Source of the DNA: Tilletia caries | Taxonomy: Eukaryota; Basidiomycota; Exobasidiomycetes; Tilletiales; Tilletiaceae | Direction of reading: 5' to 3' | DNA: 64,000 nucleotides | NCBI GenBank assembly: GCA_032718865.1 | Contig: JALUTQ010000033.1 | Span: forward strand, 62,001 to 126,000 | The notes under the pieces: model-generated | What the model saw: the letters and a program-made list of their open reading frames with translations, nothing else | What the model was told of the DNA's origin: nothing | Databases searched by the model: none | Position numbers and translations under genes: made by a program | Shown: positions 48,276 to 58,057 of the stretch, in pieces | How the letters are laid out: every line of letters begins with the position of its first letter | Position numbering within the stretch: the stretch's first letter is position 1

Positions 48276-48280
48276 TATAA
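48274..48280 (+). promoter_or_regulatory. TATA-like element of MC gene 4
   Basis: TTTATAA about 125 bp upstream of the ATG at 48402, the same distance as in MC genes 2 and 3. Confidence 0.45.
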
Positions 48281-48401
48281 TCACTCCTCGCACAGCGCAA
48301 CAATAGGTTCTTCCTTCCCTCCTTGAAGTCCATCATCAGCAACACATTATTTCTACCCTTCCTGCACGCTGCACCTCATCAACGACACCTTTCGCAGCAA
48401 C

Positions 48402-48590
48402 ATGTGCCAAAACATCCGTTACCGTTACGTCTGCAAAACTTGCAAACGTCTTGTGGCGGTCAACCCCGAATGGTATTATTTTCCGTGCAACATCACGCCT
48501 TGTCCAGGGGCCATCTCGAAGGACATCGAACTGGACGCTCCCAGTCCCTGCAGGACTTGCGACAACTCTGATTCCGATGATTCCCACTAA
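48402..48590 (+). CDS. MC-family small cysteine-rich protein 4
   Basis: A 62-residue protein starting MCQNIRYRYVCKTCKRL, with spacing C-x8-C-x2-C-x14-C-x4-C-x15-C-x2-C, identical to copies 2 and 3 although the other residues hardly match. It ends with an acidic/serine tail after CRTC (DNSDSDDSH). It lies about 470 bp downstream of TRA1 on the same strand with its own TATA-like element, so it is transcribed separately. Function unknown. The shared spacing without shared filler argues for a cysteine-determined fold. Confidence 0.75.
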   Translation: MCQNIRYRYVCKTCKRLVAVNPEWYYFPCNITPCPGAISKDIELDAPSPCRTCDNSDSDDSH

Positions 48591-49127
48591 ACGTCGGCTT
48601 CGACGGCGCTCTCGTTGTACGGCAAGAGGTATGTCAAGTTCAGCGATTGCGCCAGAGCGTTATGGTCTACAATTGACTTAGGGTGCTGCTGCGGTGCTGC
48701 CCCTAGCATTTCCACCACCCGCCTTCAAGCTTCAACAGCTCCCAGCCTCCATGCCTACCTCACGTCAACAGTCCTTGTCCCGCGCCTCCGCCTGCAATTG
48801 AAGAGCTAGCTCCATGTGATATTAACCAGCCGTGCTAATATACAAGGTCCGTGCTCGCGATCTGAGGCCTGCCGCCGCCCGCCTGGTGTTGAATCTCAAG
48901 AGCACTTCCGCTGAGACCGGCTGCCTGGAGGACCGAGCGCCTGTAGGTCGGGTCTGAAACTCTGAAAGAATGCGTCAGCCGGCAGCCCACTCACCGCTCA
49001 AGCGAAGGCCTGGTAATGTATCATTGACCGTGAGGCGTGAGATCAGTGAGACCTGAGTAATATATGTATAATGGCCGCAATAAGAGACCTCACATGTATA
49101 ACAACCACCGCGGATAACGCATTCATT
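48591..49127. other. intergenic
   Basis: No gene supported between MC gene 4 and the AAATG-rich element. Confidence 0.3.
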
Positions 49128-50240
49128 TGTCGACCATTTCTTATTAGTAACAAATGGGGTCATTTGGGGCCCCCAGCCAAATGCTTTTCCGTCCTGCTTT
49201 CCAATGCTTTTTTTTCGAATGCTTCCACAAATGCGAGCATTTGTCAAGCTCAAGAAATGGTCGCGCAAATGACCGCTCTGTGTGTGCATCGGGTCACTGC
49301 CGCTCCATCCTCACCGCCTCACCGTTCCTGGCGGCGTCACCCGTTTGTCCGTCTGTGCGGACACCCGTCCGTCCTGGTGTCCTCAGGTTGCAGCCTCTGT
49401 CCCTACAAGCCTGCACACGGGTGACTACATCCTCAGCTTGTCATCCATTCTCGTCACTCCTACGAGGCCGTTGTCAAAAGTATCCGGACACTAAATTTTT
49501 AACCATACGTTTACTAAGTAATCGCCTGTTTTGGGCTCTCGATGCAACTCAAAGACATGGATATGGAAGACGCTCAATGACGGGCCATTTGGAAAGCCTC
49601 TATACTGGAGAACAACTTCTCTCTTTGGAGATTTCCCAGCTCTGACTTGGAAGACAGGTTGCTCTAAGTGGAAAGAGGAAGAAACGATTTCAATTAGTAA
49701 TTTACTAGGTGATTTCAAACTCCTTCACACCCACCTTACTCAACCCAGCTCCTCAATTTTTCTCAATTTTTTGAGTCACATATTCCGATGCTCCTGCGCT
49801 CTCGCTAGAAGGTCAGCTAAGAGGTGTATTTTTACAGATTTTACTGACCAAGTTTGACTTAAGGTGAAATAGAGGCGAACACTTAGTAAACGTATGGTTA
49901 AAAATTTGGTGTCCGGATACTTTTGACAACGGCCTCGTACGTAGAAATCGCGTTAAACGACGTTGTTGCGTCTTTTTTTTCACGATCACCTTGCTCCATT
50001 TTGCTGCAGGGACGGTTCGGACTTAACATAAAAAAATTCCACGTGGGCTTCACTAACCATTCGCGGGGAGAAACGGCTGTTGCCAACCAGGGACGGTAGA
50101 CAGCCGGTAACCAGCGGCATGCAAATGGACGGCTTTGAAATGCTCTGAGAAATGCTCGCATTTGGCTAAAAAATTCAAATGGGTCGATAAATGGTATCAT
50201 TGGGACCCATTTTTCGCCTCCCAATGACCCCGTCTTCCCC
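49128..50240. mobile_element. AAATG-motif-rich element split by a MITE
   Basis: The outer parts share an inverted motif: CATTTGTCGACCATTT at 49128 and, on the other strand near 50190, CATTTATCGACCCATTT. Both flanks of the inserted MITE are full of CAAATG/CATTTG and AGCCAAATGC motifs in both orientations. This suggests the subterminal repeats of a non-autonomous DNA transposon about 640 bp long before the MITE inserted. The ends are not sharply defined. Confidence 0.45.
49463..49937. mobile_element. Tc1/mariner-type MITE, 475 bp
   Basis: Inverted repeats of about 55 bp, starting CGAGGCCGTTGTCAAAAGTA on both strands with a single mismatch noted, enclose about 365 bp with no open frame. TA dinucleotides at 49461-49462 and 49938-49939 fit a TA target duplication. 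The string GTCAAAAGTATCCGGACAC is typical of Tc1/mariner ends. Confidence 0.9.
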
Positions 50241-51584
50241 GGTGAACTCAATGCTTCATTTCAACGAGCAGAACGATCTTCATCACATCACACAAGAACG
50301 ATTTGCCTATATACTTCCTTTCATATGATCACCATGCATGCAAGAGTCGAAAGATGAAGAATCGAAGCGGTACGATAACATTATGCGAAGGTCGAAAGGA
50401 AATCATACGCTGTCAAATTCCAGTCAGGACGGATGAAGGATAAGCGATGAGCCCTGGCGATGCACGAGACTTACGCCCACTGGTCATTAAGAGTGGAAGT
50501 ATGTAATAAGGCCTGCAGGTGAGTTGCTGAGAACACAGTAAGACATCATTGATCCTTGATCATTGATCTCTCGCTTCAGAATGATTGTATTCTCCGTCGT
50601 CCATCGCGCTGGTATTCGGTCTCGCCTGCAACCCGGCGTTCACCTCGCTGATGAGGAATAGTACGAAAATTGAACACACTCACAAAAAAGCGTTCCCGCT
50701 TCGCCGCGCTCATGCGTTTCCGCCTCATGCCAAATCTAATGCGAGTCGGCGTCTAGCAACTTCGCTGAAAGCGGTATAGCTTCCACTACCACACTGTCGA
50801 CCGGTCGGCCTTATCTCATTGTCTGGGCACGATCCAATTCTTGTTCTTACCTTCGCTCCAACTGAACCCGAACAATGATGTAATGTCGAAGCGTTCGCGG
50901 CAAGTTCCTCACATCGTTAGTATCCGGTAAAGAAAGGCAGTCGTTGGGGGCTCTGGCAACTCAACTGGTGAGCGTTGAGTAGCAGGTGATCGATGATGGG
51001 GCCCTTTGTTCCTCGGCACACAGTGCATTTGCATTTGTTTGTTACGATCTTTCCGTCTTGCCCTTTGTTTTGCAAACATACTTTGTGTCACAGACAGGGT
51101 GCAGACCAAAGCGTTGACATAACAGGCAAGTGCCTGCTTGCTCACTGATGCCTGATGCTTGATGCTTGATGAGAGCAAGAAATGGTACAGAGGGCGGAAT
51201 AACGTGTGTCCCCGCATGTACACAACGCTTTGTCGGAGATTGGGAGTCGCTAGAAGACATATGCACGACCGCAACGACTTTCAACTTTGAGTCGCAAGTG
51301 GTACGTTTTGCACGGCGTCTACTTTCCTATTAGGATGCTGGTGAACCCGCCTCCTTAACCTCCTCACTGCCTCACTGCCCTGGAGACCGGTAGCCTGACC
51401 TTCCTTTGTCGGAAGCGAATTCAGAAGCAGTCAGGAGACGGTAGGCGGCAAGGACACAGACCTTCTAGGAGCTCCCTTCCTCTATCATGAATCATCTACA
51501 CTATCAACGCAAACATCTGCACCACAAATAAAGCGATATGCGGCTTCAGGCTCAGGAACTTTGGGTCTTGTCTAGTCCGTATTT
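50241..51584. other. intergenic, nothing recognised
   Basis: No gene, repeat or RNA recognised in about 1.3 kb. Confidence 0.3.
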
Positions 51585-53881
51585 GTTAGTTCTGCGCACG
51601 CAAGCGGAACGCTGAGCCTTGAGAGAAAGTGGAGGAAGCAAGGAGAGCGAAGAAAATTTTATTACAGCGAGTTGCGTAAGTCCTGAGACAGCGCGAAAAT
51701 ATGACTCGAAAATTTGAGCCGCTCTGAGAATTCGATCAATTTTGAGAGGATCAAGCCGCGACACGCGACACGCGACACGACATCACTCAACCAACTCTCT
51801 CTCTCTCTCTCAACCAACACGACATAACCATCTCGCCAGCGTACATCATGGCAGCAACAACAAGGATGAGGATGTGGCGATGAGCGCGGGCGAGGAGGAG
51901 GATGGGAAGCCGGTCTCGTTACCGCCCGCGGCGGGCTTTTTGCAGACCGCGTACAAGTTCCTTTTATTGTTGTGAGATTTTGATGGGAGATATTCCTGAG
52001 CGCACGCTTTTCCGCTCTGAGATCTTGCGTCCAGCACTGGCGCCGTACATCTCTATCGTACAAGGTACGTTTCCACCCGTGTGAGGTCGTCATTTCTCCC
52101 CCTGTCCTACTTTGGGCCATTTTTGCGCATTTTCTCCCATTCCTTCTGCAATCCAAGAGTTCTTTACATGTGTGCCCACCTGTGAACAGCCTGGTCAAAG
52201 ACAGAATGAAGCCTGATGGAGTTGAGAAGGGTATTAGATGAGTTTTTTTTTATTTTTTTTATTTTTTTTATTTTTTACAAAGGTCCAAATTCATTACGAA
52301 AATCATACGGGAGCTAGCAACACCGGGTGGGTATACAAGAGGTGGGGGGTACCAGAGTTGCAGCCAGAGTGGTCGGAGGAAGGTCTTTGTGTGAACTCGT
52401 CGGCGTCGAGGGCTAGGCGGGTGGAGCCAGGGACCGCAGAGATTTCATCGCTCGACTTTGCCGCGTGAGATGTCATTGGTTTGTGTCCGGCCTTGGCGAT
52501 CGATTGGTGTCGGAGCGTCTCGGTACTTCAGGGATGAAATGGAGAGATGTCCCCGTGTTCCCGTTCGGATGGCGAAGTGGGACCTGGCTCCTTTGATTAG
52601 ACCGAAGAGATTGCGGGTGCTGTGAAGGTTATGTTTATGTCGGAGTCTGTCTCGTGGCGGACGAAGGACGAGGAAGCGACTCATCTGTCGTCGAAGAGTT
52701 GAGACGCCTGTCCTGGGCTGAGTTGGGGTCGTCGGCAAATGCGCGCTCAGTCGGAATGGATGCCCTCCGCGACGAGTGTGGTGATGTCCGTGGCGATGAA
52801 TGAGTGTAGAGGGACGAAAGAGAATGAGGAGGTGGTGGCCTGGCGAGATAAGGCGGGAGCGCGGACAGCGGCGATCCAGTGGATGATTGCCGTGCGCCAT
52901 AAGATGAGCCTGTGGTGGTACTTCCGTCATTGGGGCCAACCGAGGGCGCTGTGGGTGAGGGCGTCTCCTATTCCCAGGGCTCAGGGACGGCAGAAGAGGG
53001 GGGGTTCTGTGGAGACGCGGGCCTGCAGAGGCTTGAGCAGCCGACGGATGCTTCGGGTTGATAGAAGGGCGATCTGGGAGGACGGATCGTGCGTTGTGTG
53101 TCCAGGCGCGCACGAGGAGATGGTCGAGGGGGGGCAATCGAGAGCGAGCCAGCTATGAGGGAGGTCGGCACCGGGTTGGCAAGCGCGTGGCATCACTGGC
53201 ATGGGCGGATGGCATGGGCCGTGGCCGTGGCCGGGGCGTGCTTGACGTAGTCGGACGACTTGTGTCTTGAGACCAGCCGGGAAGGCTGCAAGAGGTGAAA
53301 AAAAATCTGTGGATGGAAAAAGGAAGAGGAAAACACCTCGGTTGAAGCCAGCTCAGGGACGAGCAAAACGAACGGCACTGTTCTTTGGAGCGTCAGAATG
53401 GCCGCAGGGCGACCGACGCGACGGAGTGGGGCTCATACGAGCAAAATATGTCCCAGAAGGGACAGGACGAAGTCTGGCACTGAGGTAAGTTGATGATGCT
53501 GCTGGGCGCGTCAACACTGATGCTGGCTGTACATTCGAAGGTGTGGCTCAAACGCTTTCTCTTGGAAAATTGGCCCTCCACATTTTTGGGAACCCGTTTT
53601 TGCCTGTCTCAAAACTTACGCAACTCGCTGTATGAGACGAAGATGCGCGCGGTCGCGTCGAGAACCACCACTTCGCTCGACTTGCCTCGCTCGCGCTGCT
53701 TCAGAAACCCACCCACCTCCCCGGGTCCTCCCCCTTCGCGTCTGCGCCGCACCCACGCTCCGGGTCGGACTTGCACCGACGTGCGAGCACCAAGTGCTCT
53801 AACCCAACCCTCACTGCACACGCTGTGCACAGGACGTTATCACGTTATACTCACTGAGAACCGGAACTGAGCGAACAAGGC
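51585..53881 (-). mobile_element. solo repeat of element 1 family, split by a TIR element
   Basis: The right part (53633-53881) matches the terminal region of element 1 (17221-17380 and 22800-22835) in inverse orientation, including GCCTTGTTCGCTCAGT and CACAGCGTGTGCAGTGAGGG. The left part (51585-51662) continues the match to 22880-22945 (CGCTCTCCTTGC, CCTCCACTTTC, CAAGGCT). Removing 51665-53630 restores a colinear A-B repeat. Confidence 0.75.
51665..53630. mobile_element. DNA transposon with 29-bp TIRs and TA target duplication, 1.97 kb
   Basis: The ends read CAGCGAGTTGCGTAAGT on both strands, with 26 of 29 positions matching over the longer repeat. They are flanked by TA at 51663-51664 and 53631-53632. 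Insertion in the middle of a solo repeat confirms the boundaries. The interior has no intact transposase. A fragment reading GDIPERTLFRSEILRPALAP (about 51986) could be a relic of a transposase-like protein. There is a poly-T/TTTTTTTA tract at 52240-52275. Assignment to Tc1/mariner/pogo rests on TA only. Confidence 0.75.
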
Positions 53882-54329
53882 GCGTATCTGCCTCACGCAG
53901 TAGACCTGAGGCCTGAGACCTGTGGCTTGGAAATTGACCGTGACGCTGATGTTGAGTCCCCGCATGTTATGATCTACTGTCTCTCTAGGACTCAATCGAG
54001 ATGCACTCACAGGGCGATTAGCGTCAAAATTGACAGGTTCTCTTTTCAATATCTGGCCGCAAGGCCGGGCAAACGTACTTGAGCGTCTTAGTGAGTGCTA
54101 ACAGGCAGCCATGCAGGTCAAGCGAAGGTAGCCAAATGCATCCAAACAGCGTGACTCTGCTTTCCAGTATGCAATTTGTTCTGGGTTTGGCTTGCTTTCA
54201 TCTCCCACATCCCACACATAGCCCGTTTTAGTGGCGCATCAGGCATCAGCCTGACTGACGTTGGGGAGCGTTTCACGGTGAATTGTGACTCTCACTCATC
54301 TGCGCAATCGAAAACATGATCAAGGTCTT
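53882..54329. other. intergenic
   Basis: Upstream region of MC gene 5; nothing else recognised. Confidence 0.4.
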
Positions 54330-54336
54330 TATAAAG
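54330..54336 (+). promoter_or_regulatory. TATA box of MC gene 5
   Basis: TATAAAG about 60 bp upstream of the ATG at 54391. Confidence 0.5.
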
Positions 54337-54390
54337 CCTCTGTCCAACCATACCCATCTTGCCTTCTTTCTTTCCCTCACGAACCCCAAG

Positions 54391-54597
54391 ATGTGTCGCT
54401 CCCTCGTGCAGTGGTTTGTGTGTATGGGATGTGGGGAGCGCCCTCAGGGCCACCACATTATTTTCATGCTCTGCCCAAACCATCATGCCTGCGGGGGTTC
54501 CTACATCGACCACGACCTGGTCGCCACAGCCCCCCTCTGCTACCAGTGCCAAGAAGAGGAGACGGGATCCACAGGATCCGACAGCAGCGACGACTAA
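54391..54597 (+). CDS. MC-family small cysteine-rich protein 5
   Basis: A 68-residue protein starting MCRSLVQWFVCMGCGE, with spacing C-x8-C-x2-C-x13-C-x5-C-x15-C-x2-C, and an acidic/serine C-terminal tail after CYQC, as in copy 4. A Met 75 bp upstream (54316) is in frame but lies before the TATA box and breaks the family pattern, so the Met-Cys start is preferred. This copy has His residues between the cysteines (GHHIIF, PNHHAC), which would also allow metal coordination. Function unknown. Confidence 0.72.
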   Translation: MCRSLVQWFVCMGCGERPQGHHIIFMLCPNHHACGGSYIDHDLVATAPLCYQCQEEETGSTGSDSSDD

Positions 54598-55834
54598 AGT
54601 GAGTTTCTCCACTCTTATCCTTGCGAGCATTCATCACCTCTGACTTAACCCAGCATTCCTCTGTTCACGTCCACGAAAGTTTGCTATGACCCGGAGAGGA
54701 TTCTGCCACCACCGCCATTTCCTCTCATCCTCCTCTTCCTTTTGCCAACGCTGTAAGTTCTTCCTCCATCTCTGTTCACATTATCCTCACTCTTGCTGAC
54801 CATCATTTGATGTCCTCCTCTTCGATTCTCCTCCGCAAAGATACCCTCATCAGTGCTCTCGTGAACGCACCCCTCACACACACTCGCCTCCAGCATCCTC
54901 TAGGTCCCACTCTGACTCTCCCTTCTCCGTCCTTCTATCACCAAATCCATTCACAACATCCGTCTACGGACACGCTTCCTGGTCGGTCCTCTGCCTTTCA
55001 TGTGAGTCTCTGTGAATTCTGCTTATACACTGATGATCCATCTTTGTCCTTCCGCAGAAACATTTCGTCTCCACACACCATCATACCGTCACCAATACCA
55101 ACCTCTCCTCGATCTCTCACCCTCAAGCTTCATCGATTACGTTACTTTACGTTTCACGATCGCCATTCCTATCCATTTCCACAGTCCAACCCTTTTCTTC
55201 CTGGGTGAGTTTTCAGTAGACAGCAGCGCCTGACTACTTACCACCCCTCCTCCCTGTTCGCAGCCTCCTACAGAAGCTGATCCGCACCGACCTGCTCAGT
55301 ACCTTCGAACGCATCGGCATCAAGATCGATCTCGAACCATAATCTCCGTATCTGGATTATCGGGCTCATAGTTCTGTGGAGTATTCGTGTCCTTGATCAG
55401 TTCTGCCAGGTCTGCGCTGATGCTTTTGTCGATTGCCTCCTTCCTCTTCTTCCCCAGGTTTTCACGGCAGCGATTGCGACTTCGCTGCTGCGACGCTTGG
55501 TGAGCCGGCGCCAAGACCAGCAACGCTCCAGCAACACCTGGGCTGCTCAAGGACACCGCGAAGCTCATCAGCTCCTTTCAAGGCAAGTGCATTCGATCAA
55601 CATCCGTGCGGGACAGGAACGAGCTGACGCTTCGTCTCTGGCTTGCTCTCTACTCCTCCCCAGTGTCAACGTCCGAGGATCAAGTGGTCGCGACGATGCC
55701 GGGTCAGGTAAACAGACGGCAATCCTCAAGACCTACCCTCGCGGCTACCTTTGCTTGGAGATCCACCACATTTCTCAGTCAAGGTGAGCGACGGAGATTG
55801 TGACGTGACGACTACTCATGTACGCTTGCTTACA
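54598..55834. other. intergenic, pyrimidine-rich
   Basis: No gene supported. It contains the 3' flank of MC gene 5 and pyrimidine-rich sequence with many potential splice acceptors but no recognisable exons. Confidence 0.3.
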
Positions 55835-56457
55835 GCTGCGCACCCGCAGTCTTCCTCGCTGCCTCAGTCCGTTGTCGTGAGCGAGTGATTGTTGGGAGCG
55901 ACCCACCGCAGGTGGGTGGGCGCGGGCCTATGATTTTGGGCCGAGCTCGAGAGTGGGCCGCCCTGGGTGGGTGGGCCACTACTCGAGGCAAGGCATATAG
56001 AAACACGTATGTACACGGGACAATAGGCCGGCGCCAAGAGAAAAAGAAACGTGAACGCGTCGAGAATGCAAGTCGAGCGACTGCGGAAAGTGAAAGAAAA
56101 CGTTGGGAGCAAGACGGGTCACGAAAGTCGATGCGTGAAGACTGAAGAGGGTGTGGAGGGTGGGAGAAAAGAGATGAAACGAGACAGAGACAACGCAACG
56201 AAGAACGTTCGCGCACGCTCACGAAGGATCAGGGAGCCGAGAGGCAGTGCGGGAGGAGAGGAAGGAGGTGATGGTTCTGCATGTCCCTGTCTGCTGGGAG
56301 AAGAGAGGGAAGTGCAGAGAATTTTCAATGAGGTGAAACGGGGCGTAGCTGAGGCGGGTGTCGCCTCGAGCTACCTCCGTGATCGCACTGCCTTCGCCCG
56401 ACTGACGTCCGACTTGAGCGCAGCCGACGGAACTCCATTCTTCCGTAACCGGTACAC
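55835..56457 (-). repeat. A2-B2 repeat of element 2
   Basis: A full-length repeat of the same type as the solos at 8717-9345 and 62180-62785, inverted. A2 is about 56167-56457 and B2 about 55835-55964. Confidence 0.85.
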
Positions 56458-56512
56458 GTGCAGCAGGTTGAAGGGAGGCCGGGTGGACCGTGCATAGGAG
56501 GCCGAAAGGATG

Positions 56513-56634
56513 ACCCGCAGTCTTCCTCGCTGCCTCAGTCCGTTGTCGTGAGCGAGTGATTGTTGGGAGCGACCCACCGCAGGTGGGTGGGCGCGGGCCT
56601 ATGATTTTGGGCCGAGCTCGAGAGTGGGCCGCCC
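56513..56634 (-). repeat. B1 repeat of element 2
   Basis: About 120 bp identical to 55847-55964, placed directly after the recombinase stop codon. Confidence 0.85.
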
Positions 56635-56653
56635 TTCCCGACTACCAGTATGG

Positions 56654-58057
56654 TTAGCCGACTGCACCGGCGCGCGGGCCCACGCCTCGCCCCCGTTCAG
56701 CTTCGACTAAACGTGATAATGCCGTGTCGTCGCGATGTAGCCGGGGCGCCATGATCTCTGCGTGATCACGCACGTAGCGCTGCCACGCCTCGCTGGACCA
56801 CCGTCCATGTACGCGCACATCGTCAAAGGCGTTCCCTGCGCGTAACAGCTCCGTACAGCCGCCGATTCTGAAACTATGGCCATCGATGACCGGCAAGTCG
56901 GCGCGTTTGGCTAGGATCTGGAGCCGCGACGTCAGCGTCTTGCGGCGCATCTGTGTGACGCCCCTCCCATATCGGAAGGCAAACAGGCTGTTCTCTTCGT
57001 CGTTTGAGACCGTGTTGAGCGCCAGATGTCGGCGGAGCCAAAGCAGGGGGTCGACCGATGATGGTCGCTCCGTCAGGACGACACGCTGACCGTGAGGGCT
57101 TGTCTTGGTGAAGGGTAGCGAGAGCGTTGCAGTGACCATCCCTCCGTACGCCGAGGCGAATGTAACTCCGGTGCGGGAGATGTTCTTCCGCTGATCGAAG
57201 TTCTTCGGCGAACATGTGATTTCCCCAAGCCGCAGCAGACCCCAGAGCGCAACAGATGCCGCCGCCGCTGCTGCCACATCCCCGGGGCTGTCGAGCTTGA
57301 CGACGCTGAGGATGGCAGATAGCCACTCCAGCGTGACGGCAGGACGGGCTGGTTTGCGACTGGTGGAGGGAGTATGCAAAGCCGCGTATCGGATGAGCTC
57401 TGTCCGACGCATGTCCCCGGCCGGCCAAGATTGATTCCAAATCCGATGCCAGGCTCGCAGACCCGACAACCACGTGCCGATGGTGTCGGAGGAAAAATGG
57501 CCGGCGTGCTGGAGAATGAAGTATTCGAGAAGCTCGGCAGGGGCAGGACACCGGAGCTGCTCGGGAACACCGCGGTGATCGCACCACCGGTGCCAACGAG
57601 CCAGGCCTGAACCGTACGACTTCAACGTATCCTCGCTGTAGGAATCAGCCATGGCAGCGCTGACGGACGCTACCTCCTCGAAGGACAAGTACGTTCCTTG
57701 ACGCGCTGTGACCGGACGCCAAGACGACAGTCTCTGGTGAGCCAGGACGTCGGGACGCAGCGATGAGTGGGCGACTGTGAGCGGCTGAGGAGTAAATCGG
57801 CGGCGATTCGACGCAGCACCGGGAGAGGAAGCTGCTTGTATCTTCGTGGTCTGCTGACGCGCCGCTCTCAACGCGGCCACGGAGGGACGTGATGCCTGTG
57901 ATCGCTCAGGGATGCGAGCCTTCTTCACGTGCTGCTTGTCGTTGCCAATGTCAGGTCGAGGACGACTGCGGGTCGGGAAGGAACTCCGCGGCAACGCAAG
58001 GGGGAAGTACGATTGCGGGAAGGGTTGGTGGGATGAGGATCCCACGACTGGGTCCAT
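56654..58057 (-). CDS. tyrosine recombinase of element 2
   Basis: A 467-residue recombinase that would integrate the element cDNA. It has a basic, Ser-rich N-terminus and a core-binding segment (SYSEDTLKSYGSGLARWHRW). The catalytic domain has the first Arg in GLLRLGEITC, HxxR in DGHSFRIGGCT, and His/Trp plus the Tyr nucleophile in VHGRWSSEAWQRYVRDH; all catalytic positions are present. The start at 58057 (MDPVVGSSSHQ) is the first Met in this frame after the RT core and overlaps the RT-RNase H end by about 107 bp. The same frame stays open much further upstream, but there it is only the antisense-free shadow of the RT gene. Confidence 0.82.
   Translation of the reverse strand: MDPVVGSSSHQPFPQSYFPLALPRSSFPTRSRPRPDIGNDKQHVKKARIPERSQASRPSVAALRAARQQTTKIQAASSPGAASNRRRFTPQPLTVAHSSLRPDVLAHQRLSSWRPVTARQGTYLSFEEVASVSAAMADSYSEDTLKSYGSGLARWHRWCDHRGVPEQLRCPAPAELLEYFILQHAGHFSSDTIGTWLSGLRAWHRIWNQSWPAGDMRRTELIRYAALHTPSTSRKPARPAVTLEWLSAILSVVKLDSPGDVAAAAAASVALWGLLRLGEITCSPKNFDQRKNISRTGVTFASAYGGMVTATLSLPFTKTSPHGQRVVLTERPSSVDPLLWLRRHLALNTVSNDEENSLFAFRYGRGVTQMRRKTLTSRLQILAKRADLPVIDGHSFRIGGCTELLRAGNAFDDVRVHGRWSSEAWQRYVRDHAEIMAPRLHRDDTALSRLVEAERGRGVGPRAGAVG

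Noticed and set aside
51665..53630. hAT assignment for the TIR element, from CAGCG ends and a GDIPERT-like fragment
   Set aside because: The 8-bp flanks do not match each other, whereas TA flanks do; the protein fragment is too short to decide.
54316..54390. Upstream Met for MC gene 5
   Set aside because: It precedes the TATA box at 54330 and breaks the Met-Cys start common to the family.
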